DNA from: Verrucomicrobiia bacterium DG1235
Lineage (GTDB): Bacteria > Verrucomicrobiota > Verrucomicrobiia > Opitutales > Opitutaceae
NCBI GenBank assembly: GCA_000155695.1
Contig: DS990592.1
Location: 4,682,961 to 4,746,960, forward strand
Length of the DNA stretch: 64,000 bases
Direction of reading: 5' to 3'
Position numbers and translations under genes: made by a program. The notes beneath the pieces were generated by a model. That model ran no database searches, was not told where the DNA came from, and saw only the letters and a program-made list of their open reading frames with translations. Shown in pieces: positions 1-8,654 of this stretch; within the stretch, counting starts at the first letter, position 1; every line of letters begins with the position of its first letter.

Positions 1-2
1 CC

Positions 3-2213
3 CAAAAGCTTTTTGGCTTGGATTCCTCCAAGCCCACGACGCCCGACGAAACGAGCGAGACGGATGATCACGCGGAAGAGCGCGCGCCGAAGGGTAACAG
101 TGCCGTATTTGATACGGTGCCTGGTTTTGGCAGCCGCGGCTTCGGCCGTTTCGGAGCTTCAGCCTTTGGAGGCAACACTTTTGGTTCAGTTGCCACGTCG
201 CGGTCTGTGCCGGACAGCCAGACTAGCCATTACGACCAGAGCTCAGCTAGCTTCACGGAGAAGGCTGAGTATGTCGCGAAGGAGCGTGCTCCTGTTGAAG
301 CGAATCCTCGCGAAAACCAGACCGTAGCGAAGGAAAAAATCGTGTCGGAAGATCCGCTCGATGAAGAGAAGACCGTCGAGGAGAAACCGGTTTCGAAACC
401 TGCTGCGAGAGCAGCGCAGAAGGGCGTGGCCACTCAAGCCCAGGTGCCGGTGCCAGTATCGGCAATTACAAGCGCGGAGTCGATTACAGCTGCTGCCCAA
501 CCGGCCACTCCGATAGTACCAACAGCAAGCTCCCAGCAGCTTAGTAGTGAGACGGAGAGCTCGAAGCCGCTTACCGGAAATTCGCAATCAATTCAAACTG
601 TGCCACCTGTAGCCTCCAGTGATCAGAAAGTGAATACGACGGTGGCAAATGGAAGTGAAGCGACCAAGCAGTCGAACGTGCCAACTCAAGGGGGCGCCAA
701 CGCGGCGACGAACCCCAACGTTCAGCCAGCTGCTCAAGCAACTAATGTGAAGGGGGCTGCTCATGCGAATGGTTCTCAGGCTGATAAAACCAATGCAGGA
801 CAAGCGAACCAGGTTGCTGTACCGAATCAAAGTATCGCAAAATCTGATACGCCAGTAGCGACCACTCAAAGTGGTATCCAATCGAAGGCTGAGGGCGAAA
901 CAGCTGTACGCGAGAACGGTAGTTCGAAGGAAACTCTAGGGTTTGATGTAGCGAAAGCGAAGGAGGCGGTTTCGGAGGGACTCGCTCGTGCGTCGACAGC
1001 AAGCAAGCCTGCAGCTAGCCCGGTCAATCAATCGAGCGTCAATCCGTCGCCAGTCCAGCAATCGATGACAGCTGAAAACCGCGAAGGCGTAGCAAAGCCA
1101 CTCGCAGGAGAAGCGTCCACCGCGAGGACCTCGGAAATGCCCGGCGGGGAAGCTAAGGACTTAAGCTCGGGTGAAGTCGCCAAGCGCGAGCCTATTACCT
1201 CAGCTCAATCGCGAGCTGCTGCGGTCAAAACAGCAACGGCAGATTCGAGCGCGATCGCCCGCGCCAATTCCGCTGGGTTAGAGAATGCGTCGTCGGATGC
1301 CAAAGGCGCGTCGAATCAAGTTTCCAATAGCGCTGCTGCGACTCAGTCCGCTCGCGAGTCAGCATCCGGTGTCGCCGCTCGTATTCAAACTCCAGTGACA
1401 CAAGGCAAGGGTCAGAATACCGGTCAGGCAACTGGAACTCAGACCGGATTGAGCGGAGTTACCGCAGGTCAGGGCTTAGCCTCCAACGCGATGGCTCGCG
1501 GAGCTCAGCAAGGCGGAGCTCAGAATCAGGACAGTGGAGACCCTGCTTCAAGCAAGGATTTTTCAGCCGCCTTAAAGCAAACGACTGGAGCGAAGGGAGC
1601 TGAGAAACCCTCCGCAGATGGGGCGCAGTCCTTTGATGCGAAAGTTGATGCGGCGACGTCTAATCGCCGATCGGAAGCCGCTAGCAAGGCTCGACAGACC
1701 TCTTACGTGAGCAAGACCGCCGATGAGGTAAAGGAAGTCGTCGCGACATTGACAAAGAGTATTGATCGTTTGGTGACAAACAAGGCGGGCGCCATGAATT
1801 TGAAGATTAACTTCGAAGGAGGGGGCAGCTTGAGCCTCCGCGTTTCAATGGATGGAGGACAAGTTTCCACCTCGATGCAGACGGATGTGGTCGGACTCGA
1901 AGGAGCGATCAAGGCGAATTGGACCGAATTGGCTAGTGACTGGAATCAAAAAGGGGTGAAGCTGAATACGCCTCAATTCCAGAATTCGGAGACAGCGAAA
2001 GGGTCATTTGACGATTTGAACGAGTTTGCCTCTAAGCAGGACCGCCAGGCAGACGCCAGAAATGGCGAGGGACGCGGTCAGAGCTCGAACGGAAGATCTG
2101 CCACAAGCAGAGGCTTCTCGAATGGTTCGCCCGATGGTGTGGAAGCCGAGACGGTTTCTTCGAATTCCAGCGACGAGGTCGTCTCCGACAAGGAGCTTAA
2201 GACTTACGCCTAA
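3..2213 (+). CDS. fliK: Flagellar hook-length control protein FliK, 5' end outside the window
   Basis: The reading frame is open to the left edge and a TTG at 18 is only an internal candidate start, so the gene is treated as truncated. Most of the roughly 730 visible residues are low-complexity Ala/Ser/Gln/Thr-rich sequence, as in the secreted, disordered ruler part of FliK. The conserved C-terminal hook-length domain lies at about residues 573-655 counted from position 18, with the typical MNLKINFEGGGSLSLRV strand pattern and a TELASDWNQKGVKL segment. In the family this domain contacts FlhB and switches export from hook to filament substrates. A hairpin terminator follows, and flgD and flgE come next, which fits the assignment. 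Naming rests on the C-terminus and context because the middle is not diagnostic. Confidence 0.85.
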   Translation, partial: QKLFGLDSSKPTTPDETSETDDHAEERAPKGNSAVFDTVPGFGSRGFGRFGASAFGGNTFGSVATSRSVPDSQTSHYDQSSASFTEKAEYVAKERAPVEANPRENQTVAKEKIVSEDPLDEEKTVEEKPVSKPAARAAQKGVATQAQVPVPVSAITSAESITAAAQPATPIVPTASSQQLSSETESSKPLTGNSQSIQTVPPVASSDQKVNTTVANGSEATKQSNVPTQGGANAATNPNVQPAAQATNVKGAAHANGSQADKTNAGQANQVAVPNQSIAKSDTPVATTQSGIQSKAEGETAVRENGSSKETLGFDVAKAKEAVSEGLARASTASKPAASPVNQSSVNPSPVQQSMTAENREGVAKPLAGEASTARTSEMPGGEAKDLSSGEVAKREPITSAQSRAAAVKTATADSSAIARANSAGLENASSDAKGASNQVSNSAAATQSARESASGVAARIQTPVTQGKGQNTGQATGTQTGLSGVTAGQGLASNAMARGAQQGGAQNQDSGDPASSKDFSAALKQTTGAKGAEKPSADGAQSFDAKVDAATSNRRSEAASKARQTSYVSKTADEVKEVVATLTKSIDRLVTNKAGAMNLKINFEGGGSLSLRVSMDGGQVSTSMQTDVVGLEGAIKANWTELASDWNQKGVKLNTPQFQNSETAKGSFDDLNEFASKQDRQADARNGEGRGQSSNGRSATSRGFSNGSPDGVEAETVSSNSSDEVVSDKELKTYA

Positions 2214-2256
2214 AGAGAGAATATTTTCGAACACGCGTACATTGTTCGAGACTGGA

Positions 2257-2291
2257 ACGGGGACCCTGCATGGGGTCTCCGTTTCTTCGTT
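2257..2291 (+). terminator. Rho-independent terminator after fliK
   Basis: A 10-bp stem (2257-2266 with 2273-2282, one G-U pair) closes a 6-nt loop and is followed by a T-rich run, TTTCTTCGTTTT. It separates fliK from the promoter of flgD. Confidence 0.7.
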
Positions 2292-2459
2292 TTAGGGTAG
2301 GGAGTAACGGGTCAGCAGCTTCGAGTATTTGGTTGCGGGTGAACCTTTGCCTCCCCGAGCTCGGCACATCTTGCCCAGTGATGCGGGGAAGGAAGCTTTG
2401 AATAAAAATGAATTTTTAAGTAGATGGTTATCAATGTTTTAAGTTTATTATTCTAGGTT

Positions 2460-2475
2460 TGGCATCGCTGTTGCT
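2460..2475 (+). promoter_or_regulatory. Sigma-54 (RpoN) promoter of the flgD operon
   Basis: TGGCATCGCTGTTGCT has the -24 GG and -12 GC dinucleotides at the exact spacing of the sigma-54 consensus TGGCAY-N5-TTGCW. The expected start near 2486 would leave a leader of about 53 nt before flgD. The same kind of element occurs before fliO and flgF. Confidence 0.8.
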
Positions 2476-2539
2476 TAGAGAGGGGTAGTCAGAAACGTAC
2501 GCGAACAACAAGAACCTCCATACCGACCAAACTCTCACT

Positions 2540-3157
2540 ATGCCAACTGATGCAATAGGCAGCACGACTCAAACCCTCGAAAATGTGACGACCACAAATT
2601 CGGCGTCTTCGGGGCAGGATAGAATCGAGCAAAAGGCCCTCGGCCAGGATGAATTCTTTAAGCTACTTACGACTCAGCTCGCTTCGCAGGATCCTCTCGA
2701 ACCAATGGAGGACACCGCATTTATCGCCCAAATGGCGAGTTTCAGTGAGCTGGAGATGACGTCTAATCTGACCAAGAGTTTCGATAACTTTAACAGCACC
2801 CAACAATTCGCTTCCGCTCACGGTTATATAGGGAAGACAGTAAGTCTCTCGAGTGGCGAAGTGGGAGAAGTGACATCTGTAGAGCGCCAGAATGGGCAGA
2901 CGCTTGTATTCCTTGATGGAAGCAACACGGATGGACGCGATATCGGTACGATATACAGAGTGGAGTCGACCGATAGCCCGGCGATCAGCTCCTCCCGGCA
3001 AGTAGCGAATACGACAGATGAATCCGAGACGACTGAGGAAGTAGAAGAGCAAAGCTCCAGCGCGGTCGCGAAACAGTCTGTCGGATCACAATCAACCGAT
3101 GGAAGCGCTGAAGACGGCGATTCGGAAGGTATCGACGCTCCGGCTCGCAGGACCTAG
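2540..3157 (+). CDS. flgD: Flagellar hook capping protein FlgD
   Basis: This is the scaffold that caps the growing hook and directs FlgE assembly outside the cell. The 205-residue product has the conserved FlgD N-terminal block at about residues 32-75, containing DEFFKLLTTQLASQDPLEP and the FIAQMASFSELEM helix. A short beta-rich stretch at about 94-130 follows. The last 60 residues are acidic and Ser-rich and look disordered. It is slightly shorter than typical enterobacterial FlgD. It lies behind a sigma-54 element and 65 bp upstream of flgE, the usual partner. Confidence 0.93.
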   Translation: MPTDAIGSTTQTLENVTTTNSASSGQDRIEQKALGQDEFFKLLTTQLASQDPLEPMEDTAFIAQMASFSELEMTSNLTKSFDNFNSTQQFASAHGYIGKTVSLSSGEVGEVTSVERQNGQTLVFLDGSNTDGRDIGTIYRVESTDSPAISSSRQVANTTDESETTEEVEEQSSSAVAKQSVGSQSTDGSAEDGDSEGIDAPARRT

Positions 3158-3222
3158 TTCGCAGATCCATTTCCTTTATAGTAATTTCCAACCAAAAACC
3201 TTTTATAAAATACTAAATCATC

Positions 3223-4755
3223 ATGGCATTCGGAGCACTCAGTAGCGGAATTAGCGCCCTTAACAGTTTCTCAAAGGGCATGGAAGTCATCGGTAATAAC
3301 ATCGCGAATGTTAATACAGTTTCCTTTAAGTCTTCACGTATCAAGTATTCGGAGACGTTTAATCAGGTCCTCAAGCAATCAGCCCCATCTCCATCGAGCG
3401 GAGATCGTTCCAATGTTCAGGCGTCTCAAGTCGGTCTGGGTGTGCAAGTCGAAGGTATTGTGGGTCAGTTCCACCAGGGCGGTTTGTCATCCACGAATCA
3501 GCTGACTGACTTGGCGATATCCGGCGAGGGTTTCTTTCTTGTTGAAGATCCAAAAAATGCTACCTCTCAGTTTGCTACTCGCGGTGGTGATTTTCGTATC
3601 GATGACAGAGGATTTCTCGTAACGAGTGGCGGTATGCGCGTCCAAGGTCTGACGGGTGGATCAATCGGTTTCGAAGTGGATGTGGGTGAAGACGGCAAGT
3701 GGCAATTTGTTCCGAACGAAGACACTCAAAATGGTACGATCGCTCCGGAATCTTACGGTGATATACGTTTGGACTACGATAAGGGTGACGCCGAAGTTGT
3801 GAATTCCAAGCACACGAGTGGAACTTTAGCTCGTAACTCCGTGATGTTCACCAATGACTTGGTTGGACGCGATGCTAGTGGCAATGCCGTTTTGGGAAGT
3901 ATCCCAACTCCAGATGGTAACGGCGTTATCGATACCGACTCAGTCGTTTATGGAGACGCTAGTAATCCGCACCGTGTTGGATCTTTCGTTTTTTCGACAA
4001 ATTCCGATGGTGATGCCACTGGAGTGGAAGGCGTGACTGGATGGCATGCCTTTATGGAAGAAGCTGTCGCAAATTTGAAGACGCTACGAAATGTCAGTAA
4101 TGAAGGTAGTCTTACAGGCGTTGTGACTGATGCAGAGATCGAACAGGCAGTAAGTAGTGATTTCTTTTATGCGATGTTTGGAGCTGATATAGATGCAGCA
4201 GCAAACATCAATATGGATGGCACTGCCGTACAGCAATTGATGATCGGTAATGGTGATTTAACCTGGAATAATACAATCGACGAGCAGGCAACTGTAACTG
4301 CTATAATGGAAAGCTTTCCGGGCTCTTTGACCGAAGCTGAATCTCTGATTAGTGCGGTGCGAGCTGATAAGACTCCTGAGCTGAGTCGATTCTCCATCGA
4401 TGATCAGGGTAGTATCGTCTATTTCTTGAATAATGGTGATAGTTTTGAGCGCGGTCAGATTCAGTTGATAGATTTTAATGACAAGACGGCTCTGATTCGC
4501 GAAGGTCAGAATTTATATAGTAGTTTTGGTGCCGCTGGTGTTAAGGAATCTCAGAATGGAAATATAGACGGCCTTCAGGTTGCCGGAACAAATGGTCTGG
4601 GATCTATACAGCAAGGAGCTCTTGAGCTTTCGAATGTGGATCTCACCAACGAATTTGCCAATATGATAACCACACAGCGTGGTTTTCAGGCGGGATCCCG
4701 TATCATTACGGTATCCGATGACATTCTTCAGGAAGTCGTAAACCTGAAGCGATAA
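3223..4755 (+). CDS. flgE: Flagellar hook protein FlgE
   Basis: This is the major structural subunit of the hook, an axial protein exported by the flagellar type III system. The 510-residue product has the rod/hook N-terminal signature (ALSSGISALNSFSKGMEVIGNNIANVNT, residues about 4-32) and the matching C-terminal helix (NVDLTNEFANMITTQRGFQAGSRIITVSDDIL) that together form the coiled-coil core. The variable surface domains lie between them. No promoter was seen in the 65-bp gap after flgD, so it is probably co-transcribed. Confidence 0.95.
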   Translation: MAFGALSSGISALNSFSKGMEVIGNNIANVNTVSFKSSRIKYSETFNQVLKQSAPSPSSGDRSNVQASQVGLGVQVEGIVGQFHQGGLSSTNQLTDLAISGEGFFLVEDPKNATSQFATRGGDFRIDDRGFLVTSGGMRVQGLTGGSIGFEVDVGEDGKWQFVPNEDTQNGTIAPESYGDIRLDYDKGDAEVVNSKHTSGTLARNSVMFTNDLVGRDASGNAVLGSIPTPDGNGVIDTDSVVYGDASNPHRVGSFVFSTNSDGDATGVEGVTGWHAFMEEAVANLKTLRNVSNEGSLTGVVTDAEIEQAVSSDFFYAMFGADIDAAANINMDGTAVQQLMIGNGDLTWNNTIDEQATVTAIMESFPGSLTEAESLISAVRADKTPELSRFSIDDQGSIVYFLNNGDSFERGQIQLIDFNDKTALIREGQNLYSSFGAAGVKESQNGNIDGLQVAGTNGLGSIQQGALELSNVDLTNEFANMITTQRGFQAGSRIITVSDDILQEVVNLKR

Positions 4756-4813
4756 ACCAACCAACTAACTAACCTAGTAGTAAGTAGTAACTAACCCCCA
4801 AAGACTGAATAGA

Positions 4814-5341
4814 ATGGCAGAAGAACAAGCAGCTTCAGAAGCTCCTAAACAGTCCGCGAAGGGTGGAGGAGGTAGCGGGATGATTCCCGCCCTCCTCGTC
4901 ATCGTGCTCATGCCGGTGATCTCATTCGCGATGTTTAAATTTATGATTATTCCGATGATCAAAGCCGAGCTCCCCGAGCATGGGGAAGAGGCGCAGATCA
5001 CTGCGGAGGATCTAGAGATCACCTACGACGAGTCGGGCACCGAGTACAGCGTTGTGTTTGAGCCAGTGGTGGCGAATGTGAAGGGTACGAGTCAGACGCG
5101 TTTCATCCAGGCGATCTTCACTGTCTACGGAACGCACCCGGATTTTGAATCATTGGTAGAGGGCAAGAAGGATCGTCTTCGCGATCATGCTGATAGTATA
5201 TTGGGCAATCTGACCTTGGCTGATCTGGAGCGTCGCGAGATGAAAAACATCGTTCGCAACCAGTTGCGAGAAGGCTTTAATCATAAGATCGGTAAGCCGA
5301 TCGTTGAGGACATCTCATTCTCCCAATTCGTAGTTCAATAG
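4814..5341 (+). CDS. fliL: Flagellar basal body-associated protein FliL
   Basis: FliL is a single-pass inner-membrane protein that surrounds the stator and supports motor function. The 175-residue product has a Gly-rich cytoplasmic N-terminus, one transmembrane helix at about residues 22-45, and a periplasmic domain with the typical EPVVANVKGT and late LREGFNHKIGKPIVEDISFSQFVVQ elements. It is followed 10 bp later by fliM, which is the classical gene order. Confidence 0.9.
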   Translation: MAEEQAASEAPKQSAKGGGGSGMIPALLVIVLMPVISFAMFKFMIIPMIKAELPEHGEEAQITAEDLEITYDESGTEYSVVFEPVVANVKGTSQTRFIQAIFTVYGTHPDFESLVEGKKDRLRDHADSILGNLTLADLERREMKNIVRNQLREGFNHKIGKPIVEDISFSQFVVQ

Positions 5342-5351
5342 GCGAATCCAA

Positions 5352-6368
5352 ATGGCTGACGATCCTACAGAAGGCGAACTGCTAAACCAAACCGACATCG
5401 ATGCTCTTATCCAAGAGGCGATGGAGGAGCCGGAGGAGATTATATATGATCCTGAAGGCAACAAGGTTAAGACCCCGAAAGGGACACGCATCGAACCTTA
5501 TGATTTTCGCAATCCGATCTTTCTTACGGAGGTTGAGCTGCGAAGGGTTCGAATTCGTCACGAGGAGTTTATTCGTTATCTAGCGGCTCGTCTTTCAATC
5601 TTTTTGCGTTTGGAGTATTCTCTGAAGATGTCGCGTCTATCGACGCTGACTTATAGCAAGTTTACTGAGACAATCCCGAATCCCGCCCATGTAGTACTCT
5701 TCAAAATCGAGCAGCTCTTTGGGGTAGGTGTAATTGATATCAATCCGCGCCTCGCTCTCACTATGGTGGATCGCATGCTCGGCGGCAAGGGGCACTCTGT
5801 ACAAGGGGAGCGCTACCTCACGGAGATCGAAACCAATCTCGTCGACGACGTAGTCGGCATTGTATTGGAAGAGTGGTGTCGCCAGTGGAAAAGCGAGCAG
5901 GAGCTGGATACAACTATCATTGGGCACGAGAGCAACGGTCGCTTTTTGGAGACGTCTCCGGCGGATGCGATCATGTTGGTGCTGTCAATGGAAGCGGGAG
6001 TGGGTGACTGTTCGGAGACCATTCAGATCGGACTTCCGTATTATACGCTCGAGCCAATCATTAAGCGGATGCACGAAGCTAAGGAAAAAGACCTTGGCAT
6101 GGATCTCACTCAGGCGGAGAGCAGTTGGCAGTCGAGCTTCAATCAAATAGACATTCCAGTTCAGGCTGAATGGGATGGGCAGACGCTTACCACAAAAGAA
6201 GTTATGAACCTGCGACCGGGAGATGTTATTCGCTTTCCCAAGACGGTGTTGAAGGACACGCGTGTAAGACTTTCTAATTCAATAAAATTTACTGGAGAAG
6301 TCGGCCTCGAGAATGATCGAGTCGCCGTGAAACTTGATAAAAAGCTAGAAGAGGAATCGCCTGAATAA
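5352..6368 (+). CDS. fliM: Flagellar motor switch protein FliM
   Basis: FliM is the C-ring switch protein that binds phosphorylated CheY and FliG. The 338-residue product begins with the conserved CheY-binding helix (LLNQTDIDALIQ, residues 10-21), then the CheC-like middle domain containing the MVDRMLGGKG motif, and ends in a SpoA/FliN-like domain (about residues 265-330, MNLRPGDVIRF). Its stop codon shares a base with the fliN start, which suggests translational coupling. Confidence 0.95.
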   Translation: MADDPTEGELLNQTDIDALIQEAMEEPEEIIYDPEGNKVKTPKGTRIEPYDFRNPIFLTEVELRRVRIRHEEFIRYLAARLSIFLRLEYSLKMSRLSTLTYSKFTETIPNPAHVVLFKIEQLFGVGVIDINPRLALTMVDRMLGGKGHSVQGERYLTEIETNLVDDVVGIVLEEWCRQWKSEQELDTTIIGHESNGRFLETSPADAIMLVLSMEAGVGDCSETIQIGLPYYTLEPIIKRMHEAKEKDLGMDLTQAESSWQSSFNQIDIPVQAEWDGQTLTTKEVMNLRPGDVIRFPKTVLKDTRVRLSNSIKFTGEVGLENDRVAVKLDKKLEEESPE

Positions 6369-6622
6369 TGAACATGCTAGAAGAAACAAAAGACCTAGGC
6401 CTCTTGATGGACGTGCGCGTGAAGCTCACCGTCCAGCTTGGATCTTGCCGTATGCCGATGCGCGAAGTTATGGAGCTCGTGCCAGGATCTGTTATACAGC
6501 TTAACCAAGAAGCGAAGGACCCGGTAGGTCTCTACATTAATGACAAGCTCATCGCCTATGGCGAGGTAGTAGTCGTAGAGGATAATTTCGGAATCAAGAT
6601 CACCGAGATGGCAAACGGCTAG
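6368..6622 (+). CDS. fliN: Flagellar motor switch protein FliN
   Basis: This is an 84-residue single SpoA domain protein, the size of a minimal FliN. The typical motifs are present: LLMDVRVKLTVQLG, the MELVPGSVIQL segment, and a GEVVVVEDNFGIKITE end. FliN forms the bottom of the C-ring and docks the FliH-FliI export ATPase. A strong terminator follows 50 bp downstream, so it is probably the last gene of the flgD-fliN unit. Confidence 0.95.
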   Translation: MNMLEETKDLGLLMDVRVKLTVQLGSCRMPMREVMELVPGSVIQLNQEAKDPVGLYINDKLIAYGEVVVVEDNFGIKITEMANG

Positions 6623-6671
6623 CGAACGGCTCCCGCTGGCGAGACATATTTGATACGCAACTGAAATGTTT

Positions 6672-6710
6672 AAGAAGCCGCGCCCTTGTGAAGAGGGGCG
6701 CGGCTTCTTT
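6672..6710 (+). terminator. Strong rho-independent terminator after fliN
   Basis: A perfect 14-bp GC-rich stem (6672-6685 with 6696-6709) around a 10-nt loop ends in a short T run. It closes the flgD-fliN transcription unit. Confidence 0.8.
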
Positions 6711-6899
6711 GTGCCCATTGCTCCCATTGCGGCGACCTCCGCAAAGGCCACGGCAAAATCGTTTCGCCACGGATTCTCCAGAACCCTTTTTTTTCGCCAC
6801 CCGCCAAGATTGGCGCAAGAGCGCAAAAGCCTCTTCGAAACGAGGGCGGCGGGGAGTAAGGCGCAATCCAATGTCTAACGTTAGACATTGGATTGCGCC
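6711..6899. repeat. Intergenic inverted-repeat element ending in a 40-bp perfect palindrome
   Basis: The 477-bp gap between fliN and fliO has no convincing gene. It contains an interrupted inverted repeat at 6802-6815 (CGCCAA-GA-TTGGCG), an eight-T run just before it, and at 6860-6899 a palindrome whose two 20-base arms match without mismatch, centred on GTCTAAC/GTTAGAC. The stacked dyads look like a REP- or MITE-type element rather than one more terminator, because no T tract follows. No second copy was noticed in the window, so mobility is an inference. Confidence 0.6.
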
Positions 6900-7052
6900 G
6901 AAAGGTGAGGCGGCCGGTTGTGGTGGTGTTCGGGGAGGTCTGATTTTCGACTAGGAAAATACTGCCTATACGGATAATTCCGGAATAACTTAAATGTTTT
7001 TTGAGATTTTATAGCGTTTGCTATCAGGGACTTAGGTTTGTGTTGGTTTCTT

Positions 7053-7068
7053 TGGCACCTCGGTTGCT
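7053..7068 (+). promoter_or_regulatory. Sigma-54 promoter of the fliO operon
   Basis: TGGCACCTCGGTTGCT matches the -24/-12 consensus with exact spacing. A start near 7080 would give a leader of about 20 nt before fliO at 7100. Confidence 0.83.
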
Positions 7069-7099
7069 AAGACATGAGCGCACCAACCACTAACCACCT

Positions 7100-7588
7100 A
7101 TGTCCGTCCGTTCCACAATTGTCGCGTTCATCACATTCGCGACGCTAACACTTTGCCAAACCTCCCTCGCTGTAGATTCGGATCAGTTGATTGATCCGTC
7201 TCGGACCGTCGTTGAGGATTCGGAAGAAAAGTCTTCCGACGCGATGCAGGGCCTGTTTTCGGGCGAGGCTACCTCTTCCGGGGCGCTTATCACTTTCGTT
7301 GGCTATGCCGTCATCATCGGAGCTTTGGCGGTCGTCGTCTGGTATCTCTTTAAGCGGGGACTTATTCGAAAGCCTTTCGCTAAGGGGGAGGGCAAACTGA
7401 AGGTTGCCGAGACGCGTATGCTCGGAAATCGCCAGTTCATTTCTGTAATCGAATACGAGGATCAGAAGATCCTGATCGGAGTAGGGCCTGGCAAAATCGA
7501 CTACCTTACGACGCTGCGAAGCTATTCGAATGAATTTCCGCAAGTAGATGCTCCTATCGAGCAAACGGGCCAAGGAGGACACGCGTGA
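7100..7588 (+). CDS. fliO: Flagellar biosynthetic protein FliO
   Basis: FliO is a membrane protein that assists assembly of the FliPQR export gate. The 162-residue product has a signal-like hydrophobic N-terminus (residues 3-24), a second membrane helix at about 61-86, and a cytoplasmic part with the FliO pattern VAETRMLGNRQFISVIEYEDQKILIGVG. FliO is poorly conserved in general, so position directly before fliP adds much of the support. Its end overlaps the fliP start by 4 bp. Confidence 0.85.
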   Translation: MSVRSTIVAFITFATLTLCQTSLAVDSDQLIDPSRTVVEDSEEKSSDAMQGLFSGEATSSGALITFVGYAVIIGALAVVVWYLFKRGLIRKPFAKGEGKLKVAETRMLGNRQFISVIEYEDQKILIGVGPGKIDYLTTLRSYSNEFPQVDAPIEQTGQGGHA

Positions 7589-8358
7589 AGAAGAGCCTAT
7601 CCATTTTCTGGATACTCGCTATAGCGCTCTTTTGCGTGAGCGCAGCATCGGCCCAGACTGCGGCTCCGGATCCGGCTGGTTCTCCTGGACTGCAACTGAG
7701 CGTGAATATGGGCGGTGAAGACGGTCAGCAGGATGTGGGAGCAGCGATTCAAGTGCTGCTGTTGATGACCTTGCTGACTTTGGGCCCATCGATTGTGGTG
7801 CTCATGACGAGCTTCACTCGCATCATCATCGTGCTTGGGTTTGTCCGCACGGCAATTGGAGTTCACCAAGCGCCCTCGAATCAGATCATTGTTGGCCTGT
7901 CCTTGATCATCACTTTCTTCATAATGCAGCCGGTTCTCTCGAACGTGAACGACAACGCGCTGCAGCCGCTCATGGCAAAGGAGATCACCACAGCTCAAGC
8001 CTTCGAGGCAGGTTCCGGTCCGCTGCGCGAGTTCATGCTTAATCAGACGCGCTTGCAGGACATAGAGTTCTTTTTGGATCTTTCGAATTACGGACCGACC
8101 ACCGCTTCCGAGTTGCCGATGCGCGTTGTGGTACCGGCATTTGTGATGAGCGAAATTCGTACCGCTTTCAAGATGGGCTTCTTGATCTTCTTGCCCTTCA
8201 TCATGGTCGACTTCCTCGTTGGCACCACGCTTATGGCGATGGGTATGATGATGATGCCGCCAGTGGTAATTTCACTTCCGTTTAAGCTTCTGCTCTTCGT
8301 CCTCGTGGACGGATGGACGCTTGTAATCAAATCCTTGGTACAAAGTTTCAACATATGA
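7585..8358 (+). CDS. fliP: Flagellar type III export gate protein FliP
   Basis: FliP is the main pore-forming subunit of the flagellar export gate. The 257-residue product has a cleavable signal peptide (about residues 1-23), then membrane helices with highly conserved stretches such as LGPSIVVLMTSFTRIIIVLG, RTAIGVHQAPSNQI and the late MGMMMMPPVVISLPFKLLLFVL. Start and stop overlap fliO and fliQ by 4 bp each, a tight operon that favours coupled translation. Confidence 0.96.
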   Translation: MKKSLSIFWILAIALFCVSAASAQTAAPDPAGSPGLQLSVNMGGEDGQQDVGAAIQVLLLMTLLTLGPSIVVLMTSFTRIIIVLGFVRTAIGVHQAPSNQIIVGLSLIITFFIMQPVLSNVNDNALQPLMAKEITTAQAFEAGSGPLREFMLNQTRLQDIEFFLDLSNYGPTTASELPMRVVVPAFVMSEIRTAFKMGFLIFLPFIMVDFLVGTTLMAMGMMMMPPVVISLPFKLLLFVLVDGWTLVIKSLVQSFNI

Positions 8359-8624
8359 ATCTCGAGACCGCTATCGAACTCTTCCGTCAGGCTGTGACCA
8401 ACGCTCTCATGTTGGTTAGCCCGATCCTAATCACGACGATTGTCGTCGGTTTGGTGATCAGTCTCATCCAGTCGGTGACCAGTATTCAGGAGCAAACACT
8501 GTCGTTTGCGCCTAAGCTCTTTGCGGTGGGCGGTGTCCTAATCGTCGGCTCTTCGTGGCTATTGAAGACGCTCATGGGCTTCACTATCGAGGTGTATCAA
8601 AAGATTCCGGAGATCGCGTTTTAG
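8355..8624 (+). CDS. fliQ: Flagellar type III export gate protein FliQ
   Basis: FliQ is a small gate subunit of 89 residues with two membrane helices (about 15-40 and 53-75). The ATG at 8355, overlapping the fliP stop in an ATGA, was chosen over the upstream in-frame start at 8313 because it gives the family N-terminus MNLETAIELFRQAV and the normal length. The segments ISLIQSVTSIQEQTLSFAPK and GFTIEVYQKIP are diagnostic. Confidence 0.95.
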   Translation: MNLETAIELFRQAVTNALMLVSPILITTIVVGLVISLIQSVTSIQEQTLSFAPKLFAVGGVLIVGSSWLLKTLMGFTIEVYQKIPEIAF

Positions 8625-8654
8625 TTGCTTTAGAGAACTGAGCGTATCCAAAAG

